This document shows, piece by piece, positions 35,768-44,649 of a DNA stretch of 64,000 bases. A model generated the notes under the pieces. It had not been told where the DNA came from. It searched no databases and worked only from the letters and a program-made list of their open reading frames with translations. This DNA is from Dryococelus australis (taxonomy: Eukaryota; Arthropoda; Insecta; Phasmatodea; Phasmatidae). Position 1 is the stretch's first letter, and each line of letters starts with the position of its first letter. Made by a program: the position numbers and the translations under genes. The DNA lies in contig CM056995.1 of assembly GCA_029891345.1 (NCBI GenBank), forward strand, positions 211,619,047 through 211,683,046, written 5' to 3'.

Positions 35768-36660
35768 CTGTAAATTTGATGTCAATACGTTCAGTGATTG
35801 TTGAGATAAATCCGGTCGGACAGACAGAGACAGACACGAAAAAAATTAACATTAGCTATGGCTTAGTAATCAATTATACTATATGAAAATAATTAAAAGT
35901 GGAAAATTTAAAAATCGCAGGCAGACACTTCTATTTTATCTAGTTTTATTGATTACAGTCAATCAAACTCTGTTACCATAGACACAGAGTTTATTGTAAG
36001 TTGATGGGAAATGTAATGTGAACAAATTCTTCCATGGCAGCAAGACGTCAAATACGTTACCTTGGATAAAGCTATTCAAATAATGTTCTCAAACGTATCT
36101 GAGAAATGCTTTAATTATAAAATCAGGAATCTCATTTAAATGAAACTGAGCTTTCTTTCAGGTGAAAGTGTATTTCTAATATACATACACTCAAGCCTCC
36201 AGCGGTTTAAATAAACGCGCAATTTTAAAGTAAATTGCACTTCCCTGATCGACTTTTAACATGGCCAATAAACAAATTTTTTTCTTGTATTATACATGCT
36301 CGAGTGAAAAACTGACGAAATATTAACATATTTATATATGTTATTACACTCGTCTGATGTACGGATATACAAGGCGATTTTGACTAACACGTCGAAATTA
36401 AAACCACAATATCTATGGGTTAATAGAAACAATAGATGAAAGTAACAAAATGTTTGGGAAGGTCATCTAGTATTTTTAAATTTAAGTTGAAGTTAGGAAA
36501 AGAAGGCAGGGAGTCTGCAGCTTTACGCACTTGCGTGTGAAACGAGTTGCATATCACGAAGGCAAACGGAAGTGGTGCTCCATGCGGAGAGCGCCATAGG
36601 ACATCATAAATGGGGGATTAGTAATTGAGTAGTAAAGGCTGCCAGAAATGATTAAAGTTT
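34400..36660. other. Tract without a gene
   Basis: Contains a perfect hairpin at 34949-34979 (ACATTTCACAC, 9-base loop, GTGTGAAATGT), the (AT)n tract below, and at 35768-35855 text (TGATGTCAATACGTTCAG, CAGACAGAGACAGACACG) like the 3' end of a common arthropod retroposon. Confidence 0.5.
35700..35763. repeat. (AT)n microsatellite, about 32 units
   Basis: Uninterrupted AT dinucleotides, directly followed by the retroposon-tail-like text. Confidence 0.97.
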
Positions 36661-36668
36661 ATGTCTAA

Positions 36669-37196
36669 TGCCGGAATCACATAGCCCCGAAGAGCGCAGC
36701 ACGACACGACAGAAACTGCAACCATGACCATTGTCGGGCTGTAAAGCCCGACAGTTTACTGACGCGGCCCGAGTAGAGCTTTTCGGATCCATTTAGAAGT
36801 GCTAATTAACTACACTAGTTTCAAAGGCGGCGGGCAGACGGGAAATTTGGAATACACGATGGTGACAAAGTTTTATAGCTAATGCACACAAAGGTAAAAT
36901 TATTATTTATAAGAATTAAATACAATAATTTTCATAGTTTGTTGTCTTTAAAGCTACGTATTTCCCATTGTAGGGAAAGCTTATCATACAATTTCATTTT
37001 TTACAGCTGTACACTCTGTACGTCGTGCCGCACGACACGACGAAGAATAGAAATAATTCCTAATCCAAATTTGCTGGTCGGGCGACAGAATTGTCGGGCG
37101 TGTGTCAGATCTATCTTGTATTGCATTGGTTGTTCAGTTTTAAGTGCCGTGTCGTGCTTGCGGGGTCTTGCAGGTCGGGGCTATAAGATTCCGGCT
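36669..37196. mobile_element. Harbinger-like MITE (528 bp)
   Basis: Inverted ends TGCCGGAATCACATAGCCCC and AGCCGGAATCTTATAGCCCC (read inward), each followed further in by GCACGACACG. Flanked by TAA at 36666-36668 and 37197-37199, the 3-bp target type of PIF/Harbinger. No transposase. Confidence 0.85.
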
Positions 37197-37598
37197 TAAC
37201 AACACACAAACGTTAATATTGACGACGTAGGTTCTTATCGTATTTTCATGGGGGCCTATATGCAGGTGGTCGTCACATGACGCGCCAGTTCTGTTCGCCT
37301 TCGTGATATGCAACTTCTTGTCCACGCAGATATGTGGAGTTGCGGACTACTGGCGCTGTTCTGCTATACTGAATTAAAATTTGAAAATACTAGACAACCT
37401 TTCCAAAAATTTTGTTACAAAGATTTGTTGTTTATATTAGCCCATAGATGCTGTGGTTTGAATTTCTACATGTTGTTTGAAAACACCTTGTATACTAGTC
37501 GTTAGTCATAACGCTGTATTAATGATTACACTTGGTTGGAGCACACCTAATGTTTAGACATGAGAGGAGAGAGAAAGGAGGAGTTACAAATGTTATTA

Positions 37599-38006
37599 TA
37601 GGCTGTTCACAGTAAAATGAGCACTTTGCAAGCACTGCTTAAGATCTACTTGTATGCACGTTGTGTAGTCTTCCGTCTAATGTAAAATTAACATTGCTAC
37701 GGGCCTCAGTACTTTATTCATGCGTCCTTCAAGTGAAACTGTGAAATTATTAGGATAGTAAAAGTTTTAAAAATCTGCTCAATTCTACACTTCTATGGAT
37801 TAAAAAAAGCAGAAAGGGAAATAAATAATTTAAGTTATCAAAAATGGTTACCTAACACTTTTATTCGAAGTTGAGATATGGAAATACTTTCCATTCTTCG
37901 TTACCAACTTGTCACTCAGTGCACCCGCTAAAAGATATGCAGGCAGGGTCAGTGACTTTTTTGTAAGGTTGATTTCAAAAGTGCTCACTTTATCGTGAAT
38001 AGGCTT
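37599..38006 (-). mobile_element. MITE-A copy
   Basis: 408 bp, TA at 37597-37598 and 38007-38008; ends TAGGCTGTTCACAGTAAAA and TTTATCGTGAATAGGCTT. Confidence 0.88.
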
Positions 38007-38115
38007 TAAGAGATCGCGAAATAGACATAACAGCTGCTTGCAAAGATTTTTTAACTCTGGACGAGTAAGGTGACGTGCACACACCCTACCCACACTGCAA
38101 TATTAATCATATGGA

Positions 38116-38395
38116 TTAATAGCTCGACCAAGGAGCTCTTACTTGCAGTAAGAAGACAGGAAAGTAAGTAGACGTGGCTTGAATTTGAGAATCTGTGGTC
38201 AGTAGTGAGCCCCGTCGAGGGTGTAATGTGGTGCGGGTAGAGTATCGGCGGAATGCTAGGCTAGGAGACACGTAAGTGTCCCGAGAAAACCCACCGGTGA
38301 ATATCATCATCCGCCACGTTCCCCAAATGCAAAATACGGGTGAGGCAGCCGGGGATGAAGACAGGTTCACCTTGGCGGCAGGCGAGTAGACTGAC
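38116..38395 (-). mobile_element. SINE-1 copy
   Basis: Minus-strand text GCCGCCAAGGTGAACCTGTC (end of head), ACCGGTGGGTTTTCTCGGGA and CACCCTCGACGGGGCTCACT match the SINE-1 head and body. Confidence 0.7.
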
Positions 38396-38454
38396 GTTTA
38401 CAGAACGTCAGCTCCCTGTGGCGCTTGCTGTCCTGACGATGTCGTTATAGACGA

Positions 38455-38590
38455 GGAAGTTGCAAGGACAAGCCACGACGGGAAAGTAACAGGCCATAGT
38501 TTGTGGTTAGGAAGCATCCTGACTTTCACCTGGAGTGATTTAGGAGAGCCGTAGAGAGCCTCAGACGAGAACTAAGAGTGCAACCCGGGT
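38455..38590 (-). mobile_element. SINE-2 body fragment
   Basis: Minus-strand text CCTAAATCACTCCAGGTGAA and AGTCAGGATGCTTCCTAACC match the SINE-2 body. Confidence 0.65.
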
Positions 38591-38965
38591 TTTACTACAA
38601 TAGACTAAAGATAAGGTGGACCGATTATTCGTCTTCTGCGCATATACCCAACATTGACCTACCCCATTCGTACACAACTGTCGAAGTAACATGGTCAGCA
38701 TTGATGAAAGTGTTTGATCATATCTTAATTTTTTAATGACAAGCACTATTCCATAAAAAAAAAATAATTTTGTCAATTTTAAATTAATTCATATGTAATA
38801 AAAATTGGTTAGAGGAAGTATTCAAATATCTCAAAGCATTTGTTTACAATTTAGTTTTCTAACTAAAAATCCAAACCATGCCGTTTTCACTAGACGTGTT
38901 GGCAGCAAAGCAGTTCAATGCTGGGACACGGAGATTGGCTGTGCGCAGCCAGCGAGATCAGTCTA

Positions 38966-39388
38966 AAGGTTATTCACGTAGAAGTGAGCACTTTTGAAAT
39001 CAACCTTAGAAAAACGTCACTGCCCTGTACCTGCATATATTTAAACTGGTGCACTGAGTCATACGTCGAGTAAAGTTGTTAACTATGGGTGGAAAATAGT
39101 TCCATATCTTAACATCGAATAAAGAGTGCTAGGTCATCATTTGTGATAACGTAAATTATTTATTTGGTTTTCTGTTTATTTTTTTGTGCATCGACGTATG
39201 AAAATGAAAAGATTGGTCAAATACTTACTTTTATAATAATTTCACAGTTTCGCTTGACAGACACACGAATATAGTGATGATTCCCATGACAATGTTAATT
39301 TTACACAAGGTGGAAGAATACACAACGTACACACAAGTAGATCTTAAGCAGCTCTTTCAAAAGTGCTCTTTTTACCGTGAACAGCTTA
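38966..39388 (+). mobile_element. MITE-A full-length copy
   Basis: 423 bp, TA at 38964-38965 and 39389-39390; left end AAGGTTATTCACGTAGAAG, right end TTTACCGTGAACAGCTTA. Confidence 0.88.
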
Positions 39389-39976
39389 TACCTCATCTTT
39401 AGTCTATGGCTACTACTCCGCCAGCTCGTTCAGAGCTCCTGCCGTCTTGAGCCCACGTGCCACCACATAAGTTCTCTTGGGAGATTCCATGCAAGTCTAC
39501 GTGGCTACCTGTATGTATGGATGATTCTATGGAAGATGTGGCCAACTGATGGCCGTTTTCACAGACGTTTTCGTAATTGGTCGTGTGAAGTTTTAGATTG
39601 AAGTTTTCCTGCAAGGTAGGAATTTTAGTCAGTCAAGAGAGAGCGTGGTAGAGTGTGGTACTGATACCAGTTACACGTTGATTTATTTTGTTTGAGTAAG
39701 AGCGATTAAAACACTGATCAAGAATAACAAATTTTTTGATAACATACCGCGAAATTGTTTACTGAAGCTGTAACAGAATTATGTCAAAATTATAGCAAAT
39801 ATTAGAGCAACAAGTTGCGGTTATCACAACAAAACCATTAGGTTCCTCGCATTAACGGTTCCTGCAGTCGTTATTGAAGTTCGTTCCTGAATCACAGTCG
39901 CAGAAGTAAAATCATAAATAATCAATGTTCTTCCCTTCAGTTGTGCGGCAGCCAAGCATCTCGCGACATGCTATTA

Positions 39977-40129
39977 TAGGCTGTTCACCATAAAATGAGC
40001 ACTTTTGAAAGCTCTACTTACTATCTATTTGTGTACACGTTGTGTATTCCTCCGCCTTATGAAAAATTAACATTGCTATCGGCCTCATCGCTTTATTCAT
40101 TTGTCGGCCACTTTATCGTGAACAGTCTT
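39977..40129 (-). mobile_element. MITE-A, internally deleted (153 bp)
   Basis: TA at 39975-39976 and 40130-40131; ends TAGGCTGTTCACCATAAAA and CTTTATCGTGAACAGTCTT; about 270 bp of interior missing. Confidence 0.88.
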
Positions 40130-40288
40130 TACATAGAAACCTCCACACCGTCTTGCATGCAGGTTCGGGTAGCAGGTCTAGTAGAAACTTCTGCCCGAGC
40201 TTGTAAGGAACACTGTATCACGGCACACTAGCTTTAACTACTAACGTGTATGCTGAAGAGCTCGCAGAACTGTTAAGGGGTTCACACA

Positions 40289-40697
40289 CAGTGTTGCCAC
40301 TAGGTTTACAAAAGATCCTGGTAGACCACACACAATAATGAGCTATCTTCTATAAAAAAGTGAGATTTCTATAAAACTATTTAAAACCAAGATATAACAG
40401 TAAATTAAATAATAACTTTTTTCTCCAAACACCACACATTAAAAATGACAATAATTAAAATAAATCCTTTTCCTGAATGGGGTTTCCTCTGAATCATCAC
40501 TGTTAATTTCTGCATACTCAGAAGATAAACAGCCCGTCACTGCTATATTATTTGAATTTAACCCACTAAGTGGTTTTTCTCACACTGCAGAACAAAAAGC
40601 TAGATTTCTCGCAAGGCAGGATAAAAATATTCATGCCACTAAACCGAACGTTGAAAAAGCTAGATTAAGCGGGAAAAGAGCACAATGGGCAACACTG
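40289..40697. mobile_element. hAT-like MITE (409 bp)
   Basis: Ends CAGTGTTGCCACTAGG and CAGTGTTGCCCATTGTG (read inward). Flanking 8-mers TTCACACA and CTCACACT agree at 6 of 8 positions. No coding capacity. Confidence 0.7.
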
Positions 40698-40893
40698 CTC
40701 ACACTGGCGTGTCCCACCAGGTAAAGAAAAATGTCGACAATAAAGCTGTGTTTACGATACAAAAATTTAAACATTATGTCATGCGTTATTTCGTGTACAA
40801 GAGAAATGATACTGTGTTAACTTATTTATCGGTTTCCAGTTAATCTTAGCAGGTAGTGTGTTTTGTTGGGATTTCCTTAAGCATTAAAAGAAA

Positions 40894-40935
40894 TATAAGC
40901 TATTCACGGTAAAGTGAACACTTTTAAAAGCCCGA
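40894..40935. mobile_element. MITE-A terminal fragment
   Basis: TAAGCTATTCACGGTAAAGT and CACTTTTAAAAGCCC match one MITE-A end only. Confidence 0.6.
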
Positions 40936-41253
40936 AATGTTGAAAAGGAGCGTTTGCATAGATATTTACAATTATATTTATTCACAAAAATAAGCGCATG
41001 CAATAGAAAATGTCAGCATTCACCTGCTTAAATATGGTCGTGATATACGAGGCTAAGCTAAGAACAAAAGTGATCAGGTCAGCCATGTCGCCAGTTTACA
41101 TTGGCTGGAATTAAGAAATAAAATATTGTATTGGAAACTGCAAATGCAGAAGTAGTATTTCGTATGCCAGATCAGAGCGTACTGAATAATTCTTAACACT
41201 TAATTTTTGTATTGTAAACCCAGCTTAAGAGACGACTAGACGAGTGCACGTAC

Positions 41254-41583
41254 ATTGTGAGCGAGCAGAGTGGTGGCGGAGGACTTCCAGAGGATGATGC
41301 CATAGTAGGGAATAGAGAACTAGAGGTGTTTATGTACCTTGTGCGAGAGAAGTGTCAAGAAGGCTACCAGAGGATGATGCTGAAGGAGGGGAAGTAGAGG
41401 ACTAGAGAGAATTTATCTTATGTGCTAGTAGGGCGGAGGAGGACTCCCAGACGATGACACCATAGTAGGGGATGTAGAGGATTAGAGGAGGGCACATGCC
41501 TTGTGCGCGAGCAGGGTGGAGGAGGACTCCCAAAGTATCAACACCGCAGTAGGGGAAATAGAGGACTAGAGCAGGGTACATAC
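41254..41583 (-). repeat. Four tandem intronic copies of the TM6 exon 3' end and donor
   Basis: Directly downstream of the TM6 exon lie four tandem units of about 79-84 bp: 41500-41583, 41417-41499, 41338-41416 and 41254-41337. Each resembles the last ~75 coding bases of the exon plus the first intron bases. Unit ends equivalent to the exon end read AAG followed by GCATGT, ATAAAT or GTACAT, and AAT followed by GTACGT, so at least one copy keeps a GT donor and one a GC donor. One copy still encodes LILYIPYYGV and WESSSALLAHK. None has an acceptor of its own, and the exon frame meets a stop soon after the normal donor, so extended splicing would truncate the receptor. Confidence 0.9.
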
Positions 41584-41835
41584 CTTGTGCGCGAGCAGGG
41601 TGGAGAAGGAGGACTCCCAAAGTATGACGCCGTAGTAGGGGAAGTAGAGGACGAGAAGGGAGCCGAGCAGCTGCAGCACGGTGGAGAAGGCATTCCGGCC
41701 CTTGAAGCGCGACGGTGCCAGCACTGGCGATGTGAAGGGGTTCCTCTGGTGTGTGATCGTCACCTGCGCCGACAGCGTCACCTCGAAGATAGCCGACGCG
41801 ATGCGGTGGCGGTGGTACCTCGCGATCATCAGCAC
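41584..41835 (-). CDS. Orphan class A GPCR, exon with intracellular loop 3 and TM6
   Basis: This 84-residue exon opens VLMIARYHRHRIASAIFEV, a basic loop-3 start, continues through a polar stretch containing RNPFTSP and SRFKGRNAF, and enters TM6 (STVLQLLGSLLVLYFPYYG, then VILWESSF), ending TLLAHK. The TM6 Pro is present, but the usual toggle Trp two residues before it is Tyr here. Both junctions are phase 0: CGCAG before GTG and CACAAG before GTATGT. The acceptor has no ordinary pyrimidine tract; a (TG)n run sits about 11 bases upstream of the AG, and a MITE-B copy abuts that run. The last ~75 bases of this exon plus the donor are repeated four more times in the intron. The reading frame is intact and strongly GPCR-like. 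Confidence 0.87.
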
Positions 41836-41847
41836 CTGCGACCACCG

Positions 41848-41870
41848 CACACACACACACACACACACAC
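41848..41870 (+). repeat. (CA)n microsatellite, (TG)n next to the TM6-exon acceptor
   Basis: About eleven CA units, read as (TG)n on the receptor strand. The tract lies 11-34 bases upstream of the acceptor AG at 41836-41837, in the place of the polypyrimidine tract. Confidence 0.95.
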
Positions 41871-41876
41871 TTACTA

Positions 41877-42291
41877 CAGTCTGTTCGCGGTTTCTTCACA
41901 CATTTTGAATTAAACCTTTGTACATCTCACCATGTATGATGTGATTGGCGGTTGTTTCCTTAATATGCCATCTATCACATGCATTATACCTGTGTTAATA
42001 TAAATGTATCTTGCTTTTGGTTGAATTGAACATTTACTTATATGTTATATATATTATAACATTTAATTTTTAATTAACACAAATAAAAAAGGAAGAAAAT
42101 ATATATGTTTGTAACGCCTAGTAAGAAACAGCTCTTATTCAAAATATTAGAGCGCGTAGATATAGTGCGCATTGTCCTTTTGGTCTAATTTTTTAGACTC
42201 GTTTAAGCTTTGTTTGCATTAGGCGGAGTAATATCATGGAAGTAGAATGTATGCAGGGCTTCAGGAAATTTGGAAGCAGCTGTGAATGGAC
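41877..42291 (+). mobile_element. MITE-B copy 3, uninterrupted (415 bp)
   Basis: Ends CAGTCTGTTCGCGGTTTCTT and GTCCATTCACAGCTGCTTCC (read inward) with TA at 41875-41876 and 42292-42293. It is the reference for copies at 1921 and 16281 and keeps the empty site CCTAGTAAGAAA where they carry MITE-A. It starts 41 bp upstream of the TM6 exon. Confidence 0.85.
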
Positions 42292-42295
42292 TATA

Positions 42296-42636
42296 CACGC
42301 TCGTCACGGTCAAGTCGGCACTTTTGAAATTAACATTGGAAAATTAAAAAAAATATTTACTGCTCATATCGTCACGTTAAGATGGCAGCGAATTATAAAA
42401 AATGTTTCTACAACTCGACGTTGTACTGCGAACGAAATAAAAACTGATAGCTACTGAAGTCACTTTTTCTTTTATTATAAATAAAAATCAAATTGCACAT
42501 TCGTTGCTTTCACTTTGATAGTGCATGAATAAAGAGATGATGTCCATGGTATTGTTAATTTTACATAAGGCAAAAAGAGGACAAGTATACCCTAGCCAGG
42601 CCTTTCAGAAGTGTTCAGTTAATATTCAACAGCCTA
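42296..42636 (+). mobile_element. Old MITE-A copy
   Basis: Left end CACGCTCGTCACGGTCAAGT after TA, interior GTGCATGAATAAAGAGATGA, right end AATATTCAACAGCCTA. Strongly diverged. It abuts MITE-B copy 3. Confidence 0.78.
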
Positions 42637-43028
42637 TGCTAAGCGTTGTTCCACTTAGGTTGGCTATCTTAAAGATAATAGTTCACCAACTAAACATTTC
42701 CGCCGCCAGGTAGCACTGATGTTGCATGTGTGTTGAATTATTCATAGGTTTGGATGTAAACAAATGGGACGATTGTAATTTTCTTAAAATTAATTAACAT
42801 TTTAAAATATTCGATTTTATTGTGTTAGAACCTACGCAGATAATAAACTTTTGTTCTTCGCACTTGAGTGGAAAATTACCGAAGTATTTAAACATTATGT
42901 TTCATATTTGGTCGTTAAACTGGACTTAGTAAAACGCAGTAATGCACAATTACTTCGATTGAATGTGGCAACAGAATCGAAAATTCTTTTAAAGGACAGC
43001 TGTATCTATTTCGCTTATTGTTTTACTA

Positions 43029-43393
43029 AAGATTTTTCACGGTAAAGCGAGTACTTTTGAAATCTAACTTTAAAAAAATGCCACTGCCCCTACCTGCATA
43101 TACATTACTGGGCATATTTGACCCTCTTGCGCCCAGTACAGTCGCTAGCGATGGATGGAAACTTTAACGTTGGATTTAAAGTGTTAGAGGGAATTTCGTA
43201 AATACTGAAATTATTTATTCTGCTTTCTGTTTTTTTAAATGCACAAGAGTGTAAAAATGAGCACATTTGTAAAATATTTACTTTTCTAATAATTTCACAA
43301 TTTTCACTAGAACGGCGACACATGAATAAAGTGCTGAGGCCAACGGAAATGTTGATTGTAAACAAGGTGGAAGGATACACAGCGTGTACCAAG
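43029..43393 (+). mobile_element. MITE-A copy truncated on the right
   Basis: Left end AAGATTTTTCACGGTAAAGC, interior CATGAATAAAGTGCTGAGGC, stops at GTGTACCAAG where another MITE-A has inserted; its last ~45 bp are not seen beyond that copy. Confidence 0.8.
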
Positions 43394-43395
43394 TA

Positions 43396-43825
43396 AAGGC
43401 TGTTCACGATAAAGTGAGCACTTTTGAAACCAATGTTAGAAAAAAGTCACTTCCCCTGCCTTCATATATTTTAATGGTCGCACTGAGTGACATACGCCCA
43501 TTACATTTGCTAACGATGGATGGGAAGTAGTTCCGTATCTTAACGTCGAATAAAAAGTATTAGGAAACCATTTGTGATAACTGACATTGTTTATTTTGCT
43601 TACTGCTTTTTTTTTTTTTTTAATACAGCGAAGTGTATAAATGAGCAGTTTCGTTAAATATTTACTGTTCTAATAATTTCACAGTTTCACTTGACCGACG
43701 CATGAATAAAGTGATGAGGCCCACGGAAACGTTAACTTTACATAAGACGGAAGAATACACAACGTGCATACAAGTAGATCTTAAGCAGGGCTTTCAGAGG
43801 TGCTCATTTTACCTTGAACAACCTA
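43396..43825 (+). mobile_element. MITE-A full-length copy
   Basis: 430 bp, TA at 43394-43395 and 43826-43827; ends AAGGCTGTTCACGATAAAG and TTACCTTGAACAACCTA. Among the copies closest to the family consensus. Confidence 0.9.
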
Positions 43826-43835
43826 TAGAGGTTAG

Positions 43836-44379
43836 GCTTGTTCCCGGTTACTCATCGTGGTTCGAAACTCGATCCGAGATCGGCTCTAAGATAGACACAG
43901 AAAACTGTCGCACCATTCGAGTTCAGAGATGGACTGAAGATCGAGATGAAATTCATTTCGAACCGCCGAATTTGGCAGTTCGAAATCTCGATCCGAAATC
44001 AGCAACTATCGTCGACAAATGTAGTTTGAAAATACGCCAACAGATAGAACTATGTTCGATTGTTTTCTTGGGAAATTACAACAAGATTATACGCACTTGA
44101 TTATTATTCAGTAAAATTCGTACAATAATTCACTGTAAACAGATAAAACATCGCACATCTAGTTCTATCTATAGTGAAAAATACGCCTATTTCCACGATG
44201 TCATATATTACGAACCAATAGCAAAATTTGTCTCATACTTAATGTCGATCTCTCACTTTGAAACCGAGATCGAAGAATCGGGGATCCAGAATCATTCAAT
44301 TTCGTTGGTGCGACACTTTTAATTGGAACGAAGATCAAATTGGATCCTGGTTCGGAACTAGGATCGGATCGGGTAGGCA
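43836..44379. mobile_element. Harbinger-like MITE family C, copy 1
   Basis: Matches 62980-63530 almost throughout (TCGTGGTTCGAAACTCGATC, GACAAATGTAGTTTGAAAAT, CGCACATCTAGTTCTATCTA). Ends are worn. It lies 27 bp downstream of the TM4-TM5 exon. Confidence 0.85.
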
Positions 44380-44406
44380 TTGGTGAGAGTGATGAGGTGG
44401 AGTGAC

Positions 44407-44616
44407 CTTGATGTTGCAGGCGAGTATGAGCGCGGCGGGTAGCAGGAGCGTGAGCAGCGTGTAGAGGGCGGAGTACCAGAGCGCGCCGTCCCCGAGGGCG
44501 AAGTCCGGGGCACAGCCCGCCATGTGGGCGCTGTAGCGGTACGGCGCCACCAGGAACAAGGGCGGCATGCACAGCAGCAGCGCCAGCAGCCATGCCGCGC
44601 CCAGCCCCACAGCCAC
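44407..44616 (-). CDS. Orphan class A GPCR, exon with TM4, ECL2 and TM5
   Basis: This 70-residue internal exon runs VAVGLGAAWLLALLLC, then MPPLFLV and APYRYSAHMAGCAPDF, then a hydrophobic run ending LLLPAALILACNIK. That is TM4, an extracellular loop 2 with the single Cys expected to bond to TM3, and TM5 with its usual Pro. The acceptor reads TTTTGCAG and the exon opens with GTG in phase 0. The donor is AAG followed by GTCACT, also phase 0, so the protein runs CNIK into VLMIARYHRHR of the next exon, a normal TM5-to-loop-3 transition. GC is far above the flanks. The donor is weak (C at +3 and +5), and a Harbinger-like MITE begins about 27 bases downstream. TM1-TM3 are not in the window. Receptor identity is inferred: an orphan amine-like family near GPR161, GPR21/52 or SREB. 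Confidence 0.85.
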
Positions 44617-44649
44617 CTGCAAAACAACACACACCAACTACTGCCAGGA

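Noticed and set aside
41503-41913. Plus-strand 136-codon frame over the TM6 exon
   Set aside because: It is antisense to the exon and its tandem copies, with a His-Thr run from the CA repeat.
471-43825. CRISPR-like interpretation of many repeated terminal strings
   Set aside because: Spacing is irregular, ends are inverted pairs with TA flanks, and the genome is eukaryotic.
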